The translations under genes were made by a program, and so were the position numbers. DNA of 64,000 bases from Salvia splendens (lineage: Eukaryota; Streptophyta; Magnoliopsida; Lamiales; Lamiaceae). The notes below the pieces were generated by a model. The model was not told where the DNA came from and did not search any database. It saw only the letters and a program-made list of their open reading frames with translations. The stretch lies in NCBI RefSeq assembly GCF_004379255.2, contig NC_056051.1, forward strand, positions 24,607,267 through 24,671,266. The letters are read 5' to 3'. Position 1 is the first letter of the stretch; each line of letters opens with the position of its first letter. Shown here piece after piece: positions 28,114 to 40,945 of this stretch.

Positions 28114-28918
28114 GAGCATCCCCACGATGAGCAGCGGGTCGTCCGTCCGTGTATGTCAGCGGCGCGTCGCCGCTGACGCGGCGCTGCTCTTAGCTAAGAG
28201 CACGGACGAGCAGCTGACGTGGCGGCTCCTAATTGGCCAACGGCATTTCCGTTGTAAATTCATTTTTTTTAAATTGAAAGTAATACCAAAAATTTTTAAA
28301 AAATATTTTCAGATTCCAAAAAATATGGCCGTTTTTTACGGTTTTTTGATATATATTTTTATTTTTTTATTCCCAAAATCATTTATAAATACACACATTC
28401 ATCATCCATTATTCACATCAAATCATCTTACATTCATCTCTCGTTAATATTTTTTCATACGACTTATCTACATCTTCCTCTCTCACTCAAACTCTCTCAA
28501 ATGGATTTCACCCATCTCATTGCGCGATACCCGAGCACACATTGAGCTACAAGAAGACCTAATCAAAACATTTGGGTGAAATTCAGCCATGAGTAGTGGG
28601 TTTTTTTAATTTTATGAATTTAATTATGTAATTTTTAATTTTTAGGATTTTAATTATGTACTTTTTAATTTTTAGGATTTTAATTATGTAATTTTTAATT
28701 TTTTTGTAATTTGTAATAGTATTCCGGATATTTTTAATGCATTTTAATTTTATGGAAATGTTTTTATTTAAATTGAATAACAGAATGGTGGGACCCTTGA
28801 GCTTGTCCTTGCGGAAGAGCACGGATGTGGGTGTTGTGCTCTTGCCTAAGAGCAGAGAGTAAAAGTGGGTTCGGGCCCACATTCGTGCTCGTTGGCAAGA
28901 GCACGGATGAGGATGCTC
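28114..28918. mobile_element. PIF/Harbinger-type non-autonomous element abutting the previous one
   Basis: Ends GAGCATCCCCACGATG and GGATGCTC lie between TAA at 28111-28113 and 28919-28921. The left TAA is also the right target site of the neighbour. The centre has a remnant frame reading RDTRAHIELQEDLIK near 28526-28570, which resembles the end of Harbinger transposases, then a 30-bp tandem repeat (about 28617-28707) that is the reverse complement of the one at 13081-13180. Left and right flanks are GC-rich with GAGCACGG words. Confidence 0.82.
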
Positions 28919-28921
28919 TAA

Positions 28922-31073
28922 ACAACACTTATCCATTAGATTATTAACGAAGTACGCTTTTATCTGAGAAATTAAATTTTGTGATCGTTGTAATTTCTTT
29001 TTAAGGGGAGGATAGTAGTATAAAATTAGTTATAAGTAATACTAAAACAGATTTTTGGGGAAAATTAGGATTGTAATGAACAAGGATGTCTGATGCAACA
29101 TAGAAGCAAAAGAAATGAGATTATTTTTTTTTCTTTCTTTTCTATTTTATATTATCATGACAAAATAAGTTATACAGAAATCTATCTGTCCCAATATTGG
29201 TTCACACAGTTTCACTTCAATGTGTGTGTTTCCATTATTTTTTTTCTTCTTCTTTACCAGCTCATGAAGTTTTAGGCAGAATAATGTATCCCAACCAATT
29301 ACTTTTATGTTGGTTGGGAATTGGCATTGGTGGTTTGGCATAACTATAGCTGCTAAATTATTTAATTAAGTGTATAACTCAAGCTGTCTTTCCATTCAAT
29401 AAAATTATGAATTATGATTTTGAAGGGGGACGGACATATTCTTAATTTTTACTTTCATGATCAGCGACCTTCAGAAACTAACTTGAATTTATATAATCTT
29501 TTTGGTCTGGGAAATAATCATCGAAATGACGAAATGGCTCCTATCATTTAATTTACTTCTAATTCGATTTGTGAAATTCAATCATAAGAATATTATATCC
29601 ATCTGTCATTTAATTTGAACTCGTGTAATAGAGTTGATACTGGTAACATTTATTACTGATATATTGATGTCTGTCTACTTTCCAATAAATTTATGGCCCC
29701 TTGGGCCATTATTTGAGAAATTGGATAAATTGGGCTCATTAAGCCCAAATATATTTATAACCCAGAACTAAGATGTACTATTTGATACGCGACATGTATA
29801 AAATAATCAAGTACTACTCCCTCCATCCGCAAAGACAAAGAATGTGCACTTTAGTTCGACACGAGTTTTAATGTAAATTGGTATAGCAAGAGAAAAGTAG
29901 AGAGAAAAAGTAACTAAAGTATTGTTAGTGGAGAATGTGTCTCACCTCGTTAGAGAGAAAATACTTTCCAAAATTAGAAAGTGCATATTCTTGTGGGACA
30001 TAATGTGTTTTATTATTGGCAAATTTCTGAAAATTATAAATTTTAGTTAAATTCTGATGAGTCCCATAATTTTTTAAACTAATCATAAAATTTGCAAATG
30101 TTAACAAAAAAAATTCAATTTATAATCACAAAATAGTCTGATTCCATATTTGTAACATGTTATTGATTTTGCTCGCACGTGTTTTAAATTGAAGACATAA
30201 TTAAGTTATTTGCTAAGTGTGTTTGAGAAAATTATAAAATTTAGAAGCGGTGTTATCTTCATTCTCTAAATCTGGTCACGAAATGGGTAGAAAGAAGAGC
30301 AGCCTCATTGATGAAATAGGGAATTATAGGAGTAGAATTTTTAGTCACAAAATTAATAGTTTGGTCAAGTAGCTAGCATTGCATAACATTTTATTTTTGT
30401 ACCTAGGGATGCTATTAACATAACCTTCCAATGAAATTCAAAACCTAAAGTAGAAAAATTCTAGCAATAGTATAGCATTGCAGACTATTAACATCTAATT
30501 AAATTCACATAGTTAAAGCTTTGTTAATTACCTTGTGAAATTCTATAATCTAGATGCATCTTCAAAATTGACTCGCATATACTATAAATTTATGTTGTGT
30601 TACAAATTATGTGATACATATAATATCAGCGCACTTAATAATTTTTTTTAAAATGATTATATAGAAATCGATTTGTAGTTATTTTTTAAATGAATCTATT
30701 TACCGTATATATTATTTGAATAACAAAATTTAGGATAAAAATCGGATCGAAAATTGTATCTCCGTCATCAAATTCATCACCAACTAAATGGTTATAAAAT
30801 CAAATATGCAAACAAACATATATCACTCACACAGTGCTTGTGGCTGTGTGTTTTTCAAGTATTAATAAAATAATGTCCCCACCCACACGAGAATAGTTAT
30901 GTAAACATTTGCAGAAAAATTGCATTTATTTAGGCTAATGCTCTTAATTAAGAAAACAATGACAAAATGCTTCAAATCAAATAGAACCTCTAGCTAGATT
31001 GTTTCATCCTCAATTGATACCATCTTGATTCTTGCCATATGTTATACGTAGTCGTCATATTAGTGTTTATTGA
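28922..31073. other. AT-rich intergenic stretch with a truncated Stowaway
   Basis: A Stowaway-like element runs from CTCCCTCCATCCGCAAAGAC at 29817 to about 30000 (GTGCATATTCTTGTGGGACA), but its last GGAGGGAG is lost. A common AT-rich transposon word (ATAAATTTTAGTTAAATTCTG, about 30035) follows. No gene was recognised. Confidence 0.5.
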
Positions 31074-31310
31074 ACCCTCCACCCACAATTTAAAGAGTCC
31101 TTTTGCCATTTTGGTTTGTCCACGATTTATAAAACCATTAAACTTCATAATCCACCAACTTTTTACACTCACACTCAAATATAAAACTAATATTTTAAAT
31201 GAGTCTCACATTTCACTTACTTTTTCCTTTTACTTTTCTTTACAAAGTCAAACAATTTCATAAAACTCGTGCCGAGTCAAAAGGATTCTTTAAATGGTGG
31301 ACGGAGGGAG
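31074..31310. mobile_element. Stowaway-like MITE with a worn left end
   Basis: The right end GGTGGACGGAGGGAG followed by TA is clear. The left end CCCTCCACCCACAATTTAAA pairs with it only partly (AATTTAAAGAGTCCTTTT against AAAAGGATTCTTTAAATGG). Confidence 0.7.
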
Positions 31311-31423
31311 TATCTGTACGAGTTCATTTGTTGAAAAGGAAATTTAAGTTGACGAACAAACAAATCTTAGTTGAACTATATCTCTCCTATGATTAATAGG
31401 TCATCTATTTGAGTTATTTCGTA

Positions 31424-31675
31424 CTCACTCCGTTCCATAGTAATAGAGTCATTTTTTCATTTTGGTATGTTCCATAGTAATAGAGTCATTTCCCTTTTTA
31501 GTAAAAGTCAACACATTTTTCCACAACTACTTTACTCTCTCTTACTTTTTTCTCTTCATCTATCTACCTTTTTTCATTTTCCATTTTATTCTTCATTCAC
31601 TTAACTCACCTAATACAGTTTTTCTTAATCTCTGTGCTGAAAAGAAACGTTTCTATTACTATGAAACGGAGGGAG
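31424..31675. mobile_element. Stowaway MITE
   Basis: Ends CTCACTCCGTTCCATAGTAA and TTACTATGAAACGGAGGGAG, flanked by TA. A second copy of the TTCCATAGTAATAGAGTCAT block follows at 31469, so the left terminal repeat is duplicated. Confidence 0.88.
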
Positions 31676-31903
31676 TATGTGTGAAAAGGGGTGAAAAAAA
31701 TATCGAAACATTGTAATACCAAACTTATCAAATAAAAAATTCAGTGCAAATAGTTTGAGACAAACGTAATAATTCCTAATGAACAAAGCCGAATTGAACA
31801 TACTCATTATTCATCGTACAATTTATACACATGAATAACATAAGTTGCAATGGAATAAACAAGGAATCAAAAGATGATGGTATTGGCTTTGCCACGATGC
31901 AAC

Positions 31904-32014
31904 CAAATCAAGATCACCGGAATCTAAACTCTCCCAATCACAGAGATTTCCTCACTTGACAAAGACAGTTTCCCCACACAAATCAAGATCACCGGAATCT
32001 AAACTCTCCCAATC
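31904..32014. repeat. 36-bp direct duplication at the 3' end of the anion-channel gene
   Basis: Copies at 31904-31939 and 31979-32014 (CAAATCAAGATCACCGGAAT and onward) are identical with a 75-bp period. The second copy ends at the first base of the stop codon triplet of the channel gene, so the original 3'UTR start is repeated downstream. Confidence 0.85.
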
Positions 32015-34200
32015 TAATCTCTCGCATCAGAATCGATATACTTAAGGTATTGCTCGATGTTGCTATCGGAGCTTCCCGATCTCTTGTGGTACCACCGCCT
32101 CCTCGGCCGCCTCTTGCTAATCGCGATCGCCATGTCGTTGGGGAACAGGTCCCCGTGCACCACCGCGTGGAGGACCGTGTTCACGAGCAACGCGGCCACC
32201 GCCACTGTAGCCACGAGGCAGAGCGTCACTGCCAAGATCTGCGTCGCCCTGCACGTCACCGCGCTCGAGTACTTGACCGTCGCGATTGCCGCCCCCGTCA
32301 TTGGAAACGTGTACGCCCACCACGCCAACGAGAATTTGAACCCTCGGAAAAAGTTCACTCGAACAGCCTATATAGTAACAAAGTTAGTGAGATGCCGATC
32401 CTACTTTTTTAAGTGACTTGGCAAATAAATTATTTAGTAACTTAAACTGGAAAATTTATTTGGCATTTTAATTGCTATTTAAAATAAAATAATTAAAAAT
32501 CTGAGTTAAATGACAAAATGGTAGTACAAGTATACATAGAAGTAAAACAAATTAGTAACCAAATTAAAGTATAGTAAACAAATTAAAATTTAGTAATTTA
32601 TTTGATACAAGTTCCATAACTTAGTAATTTATTTGATACAAGTTCCATAACTTAGTGATTATTTATAAAATTAATCCTGATTATCAGTTAGTAGAATATG
32701 AAATTTATTTAAAAATAAAATGAATATATTTTCTAAACCAGAAATATGACACATTTAATAAGGGATTCACCAGCGAAACATAGAGGAACAAGGCGATGAA
32801 GTAGGCAATGCGCGAACAGGAGTCGAACGAGCCCTGAATCTTAGCCCAAGCCATGGAGGCGACGCTCGGGGCCGCCACGAAGAGGAAGAAAACCGGGTGG
32901 AGCTCCTTCGGGAGCGTCTCGTTTGTCGGGAGCCGCTGATAGAGAGTCACAAACAGCACAATGTAATGAGCCATCCCAACTGCAAAGAAGAATATAGACC
33001 CTTCCTTCAGTCCCATCGTCGCTCCGAGCAAAGCCCCGACGAAATTCCCGACGACGGAGAGATGGTTGGTAGGGTTGGCCACCTTGGACAGCCGCCGCTG
33101 GCCGCCGGACATCCATTGGCCGTAGATCTTGAGCTCGAGGCACAAGATCGGAGCCATGAGAATGTACCAAAGATACGGGGGAAGCGTCTCAGCAACTGAG
33201 GGCGGAACACCGAGGGCTAAGAAGAGGAGGGCGATCCACGGGGCGAAGAAGAAGTTGACCCGGACCGGGTGGAAGTACTCGCGGCGGACGGCCTCAAAGT
33301 AGAAGATCATTTTTAGAGAGTAAACGACGGCGACGGTGAGGATGAGAGCTGCGGTGATGAGCCATAGTATTAGGTTAATGTGTGGCGAGACGTCGAGGAA
33401 GGCGGTGGCGGTGGAGGACGAGAGGCTCTTCCACATTATGGCTTGGCTGCCGACGCCGAGGGAGATACCGAAGGAGGAGATCGGGAACCGGAGGAGGAAT
33501 GGCCATTGCTTGTCCTCTGGTAGAATGATTTCCTCTGAGGCCTGCAGTAGTTTGATCAGTCTAATATAAATTTGAAAATTAAATATTATTAAATCACGAA
33601 GTTTCAATTTTTTTTTCTGAGACATACGCGTAGAGTATCCAACTCCGGGCCCTCCAAAGCGTCGAAATATCGGTGGACGGGTAGATTTTCGAATTCCTGC
33701 GGCCGAGGTTGTTCTTCTTGTGTGGGTACGCCTCGTAGATTCGAGAGCTGTCTATCGAGTTTTCCCGACCATGTCTTGAAAGTGTCAAATCTTCTGTCGT
33801 AATCCGGATTTCGTTTCGGCATTGGTTGGGAATGGAATCTAGGCCCTTTCGCCTCAGCATTTTCCTCAACTTTACCATTACCACTTGTGAAGAAGACGCG
33901 CTTTGTGTTTTGGAGATGAGCTTCAACCGGAGAAGGCGGCATACTGATGGAGATTGCGTCCTTTACCATGCTTGCTGCTCCGATCCCCTGAGATTAAAAA
34001 GAATTTCCCTTATAAACATATGGAATAGTATGTCTATCGACACATTCGAATGTGAAGGATGTTTTTCTTACGAAAACTGAGGTGATCGGAGGATGAAGAG
34101 TGGATGATTTCGCTTCATCGAAACCGTCCACTTCGTTTGCAGAGATGGCTTTGATCAAAGGTGGTAATGCAATATCATGGCAATCTTCTTTGGCAGCCAT
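32014..34200 (-). CDS. SLAH3: S-type anion channel, SLAH2/SLAH3-like
   Basis: Four exons, 34200-34072, 33987-33628, 33541-32771 and 32367-32014, join in frame to 1614 nt (537 residues). The first exon starts at MAAKEDCHDIALPPL; an in-frame upstream Met lies seven codons before. The cytosolic N-terminus ends with PVHRYFDALEGPELDTLR and SEEIILPEDKQWPFLLRFPI, a junction typical of SLAH2/3. About ten membrane segments follow, with signature stretches FYFEAVRREYFHPVRVNFFF, QWMSGGQRRLSKVANPTNHL and RGFKFSLAWWAYTFPMTGAA. Family members are plasma-membrane nitrate/chloride channels opened by phosphorylation by CPK or SnRK2 kinases. At about 160 residues before the membrane core, the N-terminus looks shorter than I recall for SLAH3 (about 200). 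SLAH2 versus SLAH3 cannot be decided here. An intron carries a 31-bp tandem duplication (32590-32651). Confidence 0.9.
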
Positions 34201-34423
34201 TAATGAGACCTTGATCTTCAAATTATAATATCAACAAAGCAAATGCTTAAATTATCTCTTTGGTAGAGACAAAGAAGAAGAGCAATGGTGTAGTGAAGGC
34301 GTCATGAAAATGAGGAAATATTTATAGAAAAGAAATAAGCAATGTCGTTGGAAGCCATTGTCACTGATTGTTCACATACAGCTAGCTCTAAAAAGAGAAA
34401 AGAGAGAAATTTTAGTGATAAAG

Positions 34424-34607
34424 TACTCCCTCTGTTTCCTCGTAATTGATGCGAAACTTTTTAGCTCGATTTTGAAAAAGGGATGTTGAGTGTGTTAATA
34501 AATAGAAAAAAAAAAAGTAAAAGAGAGTATGAAAGTAAAAAAGTAGAGAAAATAAAGTAGAAAATGAATAAAGTAAAGAGAATAAAATAAGAAAGAGAAA
34601 AATGTTA
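34424..34607. mobile_element. Stowaway-like left-end fragment
   Basis: ACTCCCTCTGTTTCCTCGTA after TA at 34424-34425 looks like a Stowaway end, followed by AG-rich low-complexity sequence. It runs directly into the next MITE and has no right end of its own. Confidence 0.5.
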
Positions 34608-34836
34608 CTCCCTCCGTCCCGTGAGTGTATAGTAAAGTCAACAATTGCGGCTGTAGGTTAAGGAATGAGTGTATAGTAGAAAATGTTTCTTTTCGGCACG
34701 GAGATTAAGGAATGAGTGTATAGTAAAGTCAACAATTGCGGCTGTAGGTTATAATTTTTACTAAAAATGGAAAGAGTGCAAATAACTTGGGACGCACAGA
34801 AAGGAAATAAGTGCAAGTAACACGGGACGGAGGGAG
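34608..34836. mobile_element. Stowaway MITE
   Basis: Starts CTCCCTCCGTCCCGTGAGTG, ends CACGGGACGGAGGGAG, flanked by TA. A GTGTATAGTAAAGTCAACAA block with GCGGCTGTAGG occurs twice inside (about 34624 and 34716). Confidence 0.88.
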
Positions 34837-36039
34837 TACTATATGTGAAAATGACTCAACTATGAGAAAATTTCTTGAAATGGAAAAAATAACTCAATTA
34901 TAAAGAAAGTAGTAATAATTAGTTAGGTGAAGTTGGCATCTCACAACAAAATTGAAACACATATACCAAGTTCAATCAAATTGTTGGATAAATTTCAGGA
35001 ATTTGGTGAAGAGTTGATTAATAATATTCAAAAGTGAATTAAATGAATAATGATATGTACGGCGTGATAAGGTTACATGTTTTTTTTTTCTTCTTGTGAT
35101 AAGGTTACATGTTTATCAGTCTGCGCCGAACCATTTGATTATGCGCTAAACATCATAATGATGAATTAAATGTGAACAATCAAAACCAAACAAATGGTGC
35201 AATTACAAAATTAATATTGTAAAAAGTGGTTTATGTATGTATGAAACGATCGGTGCAAATATACACACTAGGTTTATTATAATTTACACCAAATTATATT
35301 CTATGTATATTCTTGGATATTTTTTCCTTCGATAACGACAAAAATGGAATATTTTTCACGTAGAAAGGACCATCACGAAATATATAAACGGCGATCATTT
35401 AATTGGCAAACCCATGAAAGCAACACTTGAAGAAATTCACGTATTCTATTTTTTTTATTATTTTTTTGTTCTGGTGATTTTTATTCATATATTTCAGTGT
35501 CTAAATCAAGAGTTTCTTTTTTAGTGTGGTTAGTTTTTAATGGATGTGTATTTACGTTCTCAATATATATACAATTCTTTTATATACTGTATTAAGTTTT
35601 TAATAAATATTCTAACAAAATTTATCTACTATATTTCAGAGTGGTGATAAAAAAAATAATTAAAGTCTAATGCATAAGTAAGTAGAGATCAGACCCCAAT
35701 CATTAGATCACAAATAGAAGGATGAGATTAGAAACAAGTAGGTTATTTTTAGATATTAATTAGGTCATTTTAAGATTGATTTAATTCATACGAAGGGTAT
35801 GAAATTCTGTGAATCAAAACGATCTAAAATTGACATTTCATGTTATAAACTAAATTGATAACCTCCCGTGTTCAGTCATTTGATTATGCATTTGGATTTG
35901 ATTATTTTTTCCACCCTACCCTTTCAATAAATATGCATAGAGATGCGTTAAAATAAAATAACTAGTTTAATAGAGTAGATAACTCATCTATACTAAAGCT
36001 ATATAATGAAAAAAAAACCAAAAAATATGTAATTTTATC
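34837..36039. other. AT-rich spacer, helitron-like start near its right end
   Basis: No gene was seen. TCTATACTAAAGC at 35997, preceded by A, resembles a Helitron 5' end but is cut off 45 bp later by the copia element. Confidence 0.4.
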
Positions 36040-36423
36040 GTGGACCAAGATGGGTGAAAGAGCCCACACGCGCGCACACGCGCGCGCCGCCGCCGCCCGC
36101 CCGCCCGAGCCCGAGCCCGTGCCCGTGCCCGTGCACGTGCACGTGCTCGTGCCCCTCTCCTCCATCCAGTTCGCCGGAGCTCTGTTGATTGCGGTGCTGC
36201 ATCAATAGAGACGTAGCCGTTTTACCTTTGGGGACGACACGCCAAACCGAAGAGCACTACCGGGGCGTATCTCGTCTTGCGGGAAGAGGCCTCCTCGACT
36301 CGGCTAATCACACTGGTTTAGTAGTTTCGATTATACGTTGTATTTTTAAGTTCAGTTCTTCCTTTCCTTTCTTTTGGGTTGTATTACGCCCGGTAGTTAT
36401 CTTTGTAATCCCAGAAACCAACA
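36040..36423 (+). repeat. truncated and internally deleted 5' LTR
   Basis: It matches the 3' LTR from TGGACCAAGATGGGTGAAAG onward but lacks the first ~323 bp and a further ~515 bp between the GTGCTCGTGC repeat and CCCTCTCCTCCATCC. The missing inner part includes the TATA box seen in the 3' LTR. Confidence 0.9.
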
Positions 36424-36511
36424 ATCGCAAGACGAGATAACTTGCCTTTGAAGGAATTTGGACTTCTAAACTGAACTAAAACTTTCGAAATATTAAACAC
36501 CTTTGCTGGAG

Positions 36512-39500
36512 ATGTCTACCGACTCCAACACCGCCGCTGCCACCACCGCCGCCGCCATTCCCTCCACCATGGCGACCACTGGACCGGTCAACACTTCATC
36601 GATTCCCTCGATGATGCCAACTCCTGGCTTCCCAGCCGCTTCATCCACCGTCCCTTGGGTTTGGGACAACCCCTTCGGGGCGTCCACTGGTTCCACCTTT
36701 GGTGGTTCGGTTGGTTCCACTTTTAGTGGTTCCTTCGGATCCTTTAATGGATCGAGTGTTGGTGCCTTCGGGCTCAATACTAGTGTTGGATCTTTCGGGA
36801 TCAACACGAATGCTGGGGCCTTCGGGTCTCATGCGGGTGCTAGTCCCTTCGGGGCTGGTACGACCATGGCGGGCTCTATGCCCAACATGAATGGTGGGGG
36901 CTCTATGCCCAACCAAGTTGTTGGCTCCTTCGGGGGCAACGGAATTGGTTCCTTCCAAGGACCAACTGCGGCACCTTTGGCACCAAGAATGATGCCACCT
37001 GCCGAGAAGCCACCAAAGTTTGGAGGATCTGACTTCAAGCGGTGGTACCAGAAGATGTTGTTCTACTTGACAACATTGGGCGTCGCCAACTTCCTCACGG
37101 AGAACGAGCCGCCCGCGCCAAGCGACCAAGAGACTAGGCTCGAAGTCATGGCGGACTATGAAGCTTGGAGAAAAGGGGATTATCTATGTAAAAACTTTAT
37201 TTTAAGTGCATTAGATGATAGCCTCTATAATGTATACTCCAATGTAACCACATCTAAACAAATGTGGGAAAGCCTAGAGAAGAAATATAGCATAGACAAT
37301 GCTGCAGGGACTGAACAGGTTGTAGCATCCAAGTTTATGGACTACAAGATGGTCGACTCTCGACCCATCATGGAGCAAGTCCAAGAGCTCCAAATGATCA
37401 TCCACTCCTTAGTGGCTGAAGGGATGACCTTGCCCGATAAGTTCCTAAGGTGCACGATCATTGACAAGCTCCCTCCAAGTTGGAAGGACTTCAAGAGTTA
37501 TCTCAAGCACAAGCGAAAGCAGATGACCCTTGAAGACTTGATCGTGAAGTTGCGCATTGAGGCCGACGTGCGCAAAAGTGATCAAAAGGCTAAGGGCTTC
37601 ACCCCAAATGAAGCCAAAGCCAACCTGTTGGAGCGGGGCGGTCCCTCCAACAAACGCCCTCGCCCAAACCGTCCAAACGACAAAGGGAAGGGAAAGCAGC
37701 CTTCAAAGAAGTTTGAAGGCGACTGCTACAAATGTGGCAAACCGGGCCACTTTGCCAAAGACTGCCGCAGCAAGAAGAAGAAGCCGGCAGCCCACGTCGT
37801 TGAGAAGGAGTTCAAGGACTGGGATGAGAACGACCTCATTGCAGTGGTCACTGAAGAGGTTAACCTTGTTGATAACAAGGGAGGCTGGTACATCGACACC
37901 GGCGCTACTGCTCATGTTTGCTCCGACAGGAGCAAGTTTGCCTCCTACACTGCTGTTGAAGGGAGGAAGATCAACATGGGGAATCAAGCATCGTCAGAAG
38001 TCCTCGGCGTTGGCAACGTGATTCTCATGATGACGTCTGGCCTAACTATCACTTTGAAGGATGTGCTGCATGTCCCGGACATCCGCAAGAACCTAGTGTC
38101 AGGATCAATACTAGTTAATAAAGGGTTTAAACTTGTATTTGAGTCCGATAGGTTTGTCTTGTATAAGTTTGGAAAATCCATCGGAAAAGGTTATGTAACC
38201 GATGGGCTTTTCAAGCTTAGTGTAGCAACTCGAAGTGTTGCGAAGCCATTGGCCAATAAGAATAAAGCATCTACTTCCTCTTATTTGATTGAGTCTTCAA
38301 ATTTGTGGCATTGTAGATTGGGACATGTAAATTCAAAAGCCATTAAAAGATTAGTAAATTTAGATTTACTAAAGGCTAATGAATTGGATATCCAAGATAA
38401 ATGTGAAATTTGTCTTGAAGCAAAAATGACTAAGTTGCCGTTTCACTCGGTTGAACGAAGCACAAAACCCCTTGAATTAATTCACACGGATGTATGTGAT
38501 TTAAAGATGTTGCAAACTAGAGGTGGTAAAAAGTACTTTATCACTTTCATAGATGATTGCACAAGATATTGCTACATTTATCTTTTAAGAAGCAAAGATG
38601 AAGCAATAGAGGCGTTCAAAAATTATAAGAACGAAGTTGAGAATCAACTTGGTTGTAAAATCAAAATGATTCGAAGCGATAGAGGAGGCGAATATGTAGC
38701 CCCGTTTGAGGAGTTATGCAACGCAAGTGGTATAATTCATCAAACAACTGCTCCATATTCACCACAATCCAATGGTGTTGCAGAACGCAAGAATCGAACT
38801 CTAAAAGAGATGATGAATGCACTGCTACTCAGTTCAGGATTACCACATAACATGTGGGGGGAAGCTGTTTTGACAGCAAACTATATCTTGAATAAAATCC
38901 CTCTCAAAGGAAAAGATGTTACTCCTTATGAGTTGTGGAAGGGAAGGAAGTCATCCTACAAATACCTCAAAGTGTGGGGGTGTTTGGCAAAGGTGATGGT
39001 TCCTCCGCCCAAAGAAGTTACAATCGGACCTAAGACGGTTGATTGCATCTTCATTGGATATGCACTTAACAGTAGTGCATATCGATTTGTTGTTCACAAG
39101 TCTGAAATATCGACTATCACAGTAGGAACAACAATTGAGTCGAGGAATGCTGTATTTCTCGAAAATACCTTTCCTTGCAAAGATAAGGAAAAAGTATCAA
39201 CCAATTCTGAGACAAGAATTGAAGAAGCCACTAGTTCTAAACAAGTGGAAGAAGAAGCCACTAGTTCTAAATCAACAGATGCGGAACCTGAATCGCGCAA
39301 GCGTGCAAGGCCCGATCCAAAAGATACAGTACTAAGACGTGGTAATAGAGTCAGAACACCAAAAACTTTTGGTCCTGACTACATTGCTTTCATGTTGGAT
39401 GAAGAACCAACATCGATAAAAGTAGCCTTTGCTGGCCCAGACGGGCTGCATTGGAGAGAAGCTGTTCAAAGCGAAATTGATTCAATTTTGCTAAACCACA

Positions 39501-40945
39501 CATGGGTGTTGGTTGATTTGCCCGAAGGTGCTAAACCTTTAGGATGCAAATGGGTTCCTAAAAGAAAGTTTAAGGCCGATGGAACAGTTGATAAGTATAA
39601 AGCCCGATTAGTAGTAAAGGGTTTTAAACAAAAAGAAGGACATGACTTCTTCGATACCTATTCACCTGTAACAAGGATTACATCTATCCGGGTGCTTCTC
39701 GCTATTGCTGCATTGCACAATCTCGAGATTCATCAAATGGATGTAAAGACCGCGTTTCTGAATGGTGAACTAGAAGACGAAATCTACATGGAACAACCCG
39801 AAGGGTTTGTAGTACCTGGACAAGAGAAAAAGGTATGCAAGCTCGTGAAATCCCTATATGGATTGAAACAAGCGCCATTGCAATGGCACTTGAAGTTTGA
39901 TAATGTGATGTTATCAAATGGGTTTAAAATCAACGAGTACGACAAATGTGTCTACATCAAGAGCACTAATAACGGTCATGTTATAGTGTGTCTCTACGTT
40001 GATGATATGTTAATCTTGGGTAGCAACACTCAAGTAATTAACGATACAAAGGCCATGTTAAAGAGAAACTTTGACATGAAAGACATGGGTCTAGCCGATG
40101 TAATTCTTGGAATGAAGATTTTAAGAATGAATGATGGAATCATCTTAACACAATCACATTATGTTGAGAAGATATTGAATAAATTCAAAGCCTATGATGG
40201 CGCGCCGGTTAAGACTCCAATTGAACTCGACGTTCACTTGAGCAAAAACAAAGGCGAGCCCGTTGCACAAGAAGAGTATGCACGGGTCATCGGGTGCATT
40301 ATGTACTTGACTAATTGCACTCGACCTGACATTGCTTGTGTCGTGAACAAGTTAAGTCGTTACACGAGCAATCCAAGCAAAGAGCATTGGAGAGCTCTTG
40401 TGAGGGTTTTGAGATATTTAAAACACACTCAAAATCTTGGGCTACACTTCTCGAGATACCCCCCGGTGCTTGAAGGGTACTGTGATGCCAATTGGATATC
40501 CGATAATAGAGACTCACTTTCAACAAGTGGATATGTCTTTACTATTGGGGGTGGTGCTGTATCGTGGAAATCCACAAAACAGACCTGTATAGCCCGATCA
40601 ACAATGGAATCGGAGTTCATTGCCTTGGATAAGGCTGGTGAGGAAGCCGAGTGGCTTAAGAACTTCCTTGAAGACATTCCATGTTGGTCTAAGCCAGTGC
40701 CACCAGTGCTGATTCACTGCGATAGCCAAGCGGCTATTGGAAGGGCAAACAATGGTTTCTATAACGGTAAGTCTCGACATATACGTCGACGACATAACAC
40801 CGTGAGACATTTGATCACAACAGGGGTGATTACAATTGACTATGTGAAGTCAATAGATAATCTAGCGGATCCGCTAACCAAAGGGTTAAACCGTGATCAA
40901 ATGAATAAGTTGCTAGAGGGAATGGGTTTGAAATCCACAAACTAA
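36512..40945 (+). CDS. copia gag-pol polyprotein
   Basis: 1477 residues from the ATG at 36512, uninterrupted. An N-terminal tail of about 155 residues is Ala/Ser/Thr- then Gly-rich and has eight FG dipeptides (NPFG, TFGG, SFGS, AFGL, SFGI, AFGS, PFGA, SFGG). The Gag core ([20 protein letters not shown] and onward) runs to about residue 340, and the zinc knuckle [14 protein letters not shown] is near 405. Protease DTGATAHVC is near 463. The integrase zinc finger ([20 protein letters not shown]) starts near 600, and its core has HTDVCD, SDRGGEY and [16 protein letters not shown] has the YVDDM motif near 1162. RNase H spans about 1320-1450 with [12 protein letters not shown] and [20 protein letters not shown]. 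All catalytic signatures are intact, so the protein set could be functional in trans even though this copy's 5' promoter is lost. Confidence 0.95.
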   Translation: MSTDSNTAAATTAAAIPSTMATTGPVNTSSIPSMMPTPGFPAASSTVPWVWDNPFGASTGSTFGGSVGSTFSGSFGSFNGSSVGAFGLNTSVGSFGINTNAGAFGSHAGASPFGAGTTMAGSMPNMNGGGSMPNQVVGSFGGNGIGSFQGPTAAPLAPRMMPPAEKPPKFGGSDFKRWYQKMLFYLTTLGVANFLTENEPPAPSDQETRLEVMADYEAWRKGDYLCKNFILSALDDSLYNVYSNVTTSKQMWESLEKKYSIDNAAGTEQVVASKFMDYKMVDSRPIMEQVQELQMIIHSLVAEGMTLPDKFLRCTIIDKLPPSWKDFKSYLKHKRKQMTLEDLIVKLRIEADVRKSDQKAKGFTPNEAKANLLERGGPSNKRPRPNRPNDKGKGKQPSKKFEGDCYKCGKPGHFAKDCRSKKKKPAAHVVEKEFKDWDENDLIAVVTEEVNLVDNKGGWYIDTGATAHVCSDRSKFASYTAVEGRKINMGNQASSEVLGVGNVILMMTSGLTITLKDVLHVPDIRKNLVSGSILVNKGFKLVFESDRFVLYKFGKSIGKGYVTDGLFKLSVATRSVAKPLANKNKASTSSYLIESSNLWHCRLGHVNSKAIKRLVNLDLLKANELDIQDKCEICLEAKMTKLPFHSVERSTKPLELIHTDVCDLKMLQTRGGKKYFITFIDDCTRYCYIYLLRSKDEAIEAFKNYKNEVENQLGCKIKMIRSDRGGEYVAPFEELCNASGIIHQTTAPYSPQSNGVAERKNRTLKEMMNALLLSSGLPHNMWGEAVLTANYILNKIPLKGKDVTPYELWKGRKSSYKYLKVWGCLAKVMVPPPKEVTIGPKTVDCIFIGYALNSSAYRFVVHKSEISTITVGTTIESRNAVFLENTFPCKDKEKVSTNSETRIEEATSSKQVEEEATSSKSTDAEPESRKRARPDPKDTVLRRGNRVRTPKTFGPDYIAFMLDEEPTSIKVAFAGPDGLHWREAVQSEIDSILLNHTWVLVDLPEGAKPLGCKWVPKRKFKADGTVDKYKARLVVKGFKQKEGHDFFDTYSPVTRITSIRVLLAIAALHNLEIHQMDVKTAFLNGELEDEIYMEQPEGFVVPGQEKKVCKLVKSLYGLKQAPLQWHLKFDNVMLSNGFKINEYDKCVYIKSTNNGHVIVCLYVDDMLILGSNTQVINDTKAMLKRNFDMKDMGLADVILGMKILRMNDGIILTQSHYVEKILNKFKAYDGAPVKTPIELDVHLSKNKGEPVAQEEYARVIGCIMYLTNCTRPDIACVVNKLSRYTSNPSKEHWRALVRVLRYLKHTQNLGLHFSRYPPVLEGYCDANWISDNRDSLSTSGYVFTIGGGAVSWKSTKQTCIARSTMESEFIALDKAGEEAEWLKNFLEDIPCWSKPVPPVLIHCDSQAAIGRANNGFYNGKSRHIRRRHNTVRHLITTGVITIDYVKSIDNLADPLTKGLNRDQMNKLLEGMGLKSTN

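Noticed and set aside
32050..32416. Two plus-strand frames of about 120 codons opposite the last SLAH exon
   Set aside because: The minus strand carries conserved channel sequence with proper splice sites; the plus frames are antisense shadows.
36640..37129. Minus-strand 162-codon frame opposite the Gag N-terminus
   Set aside because: Repeats of SEGT/PEGT mirror the Gly-rich FG tail on the other strand.
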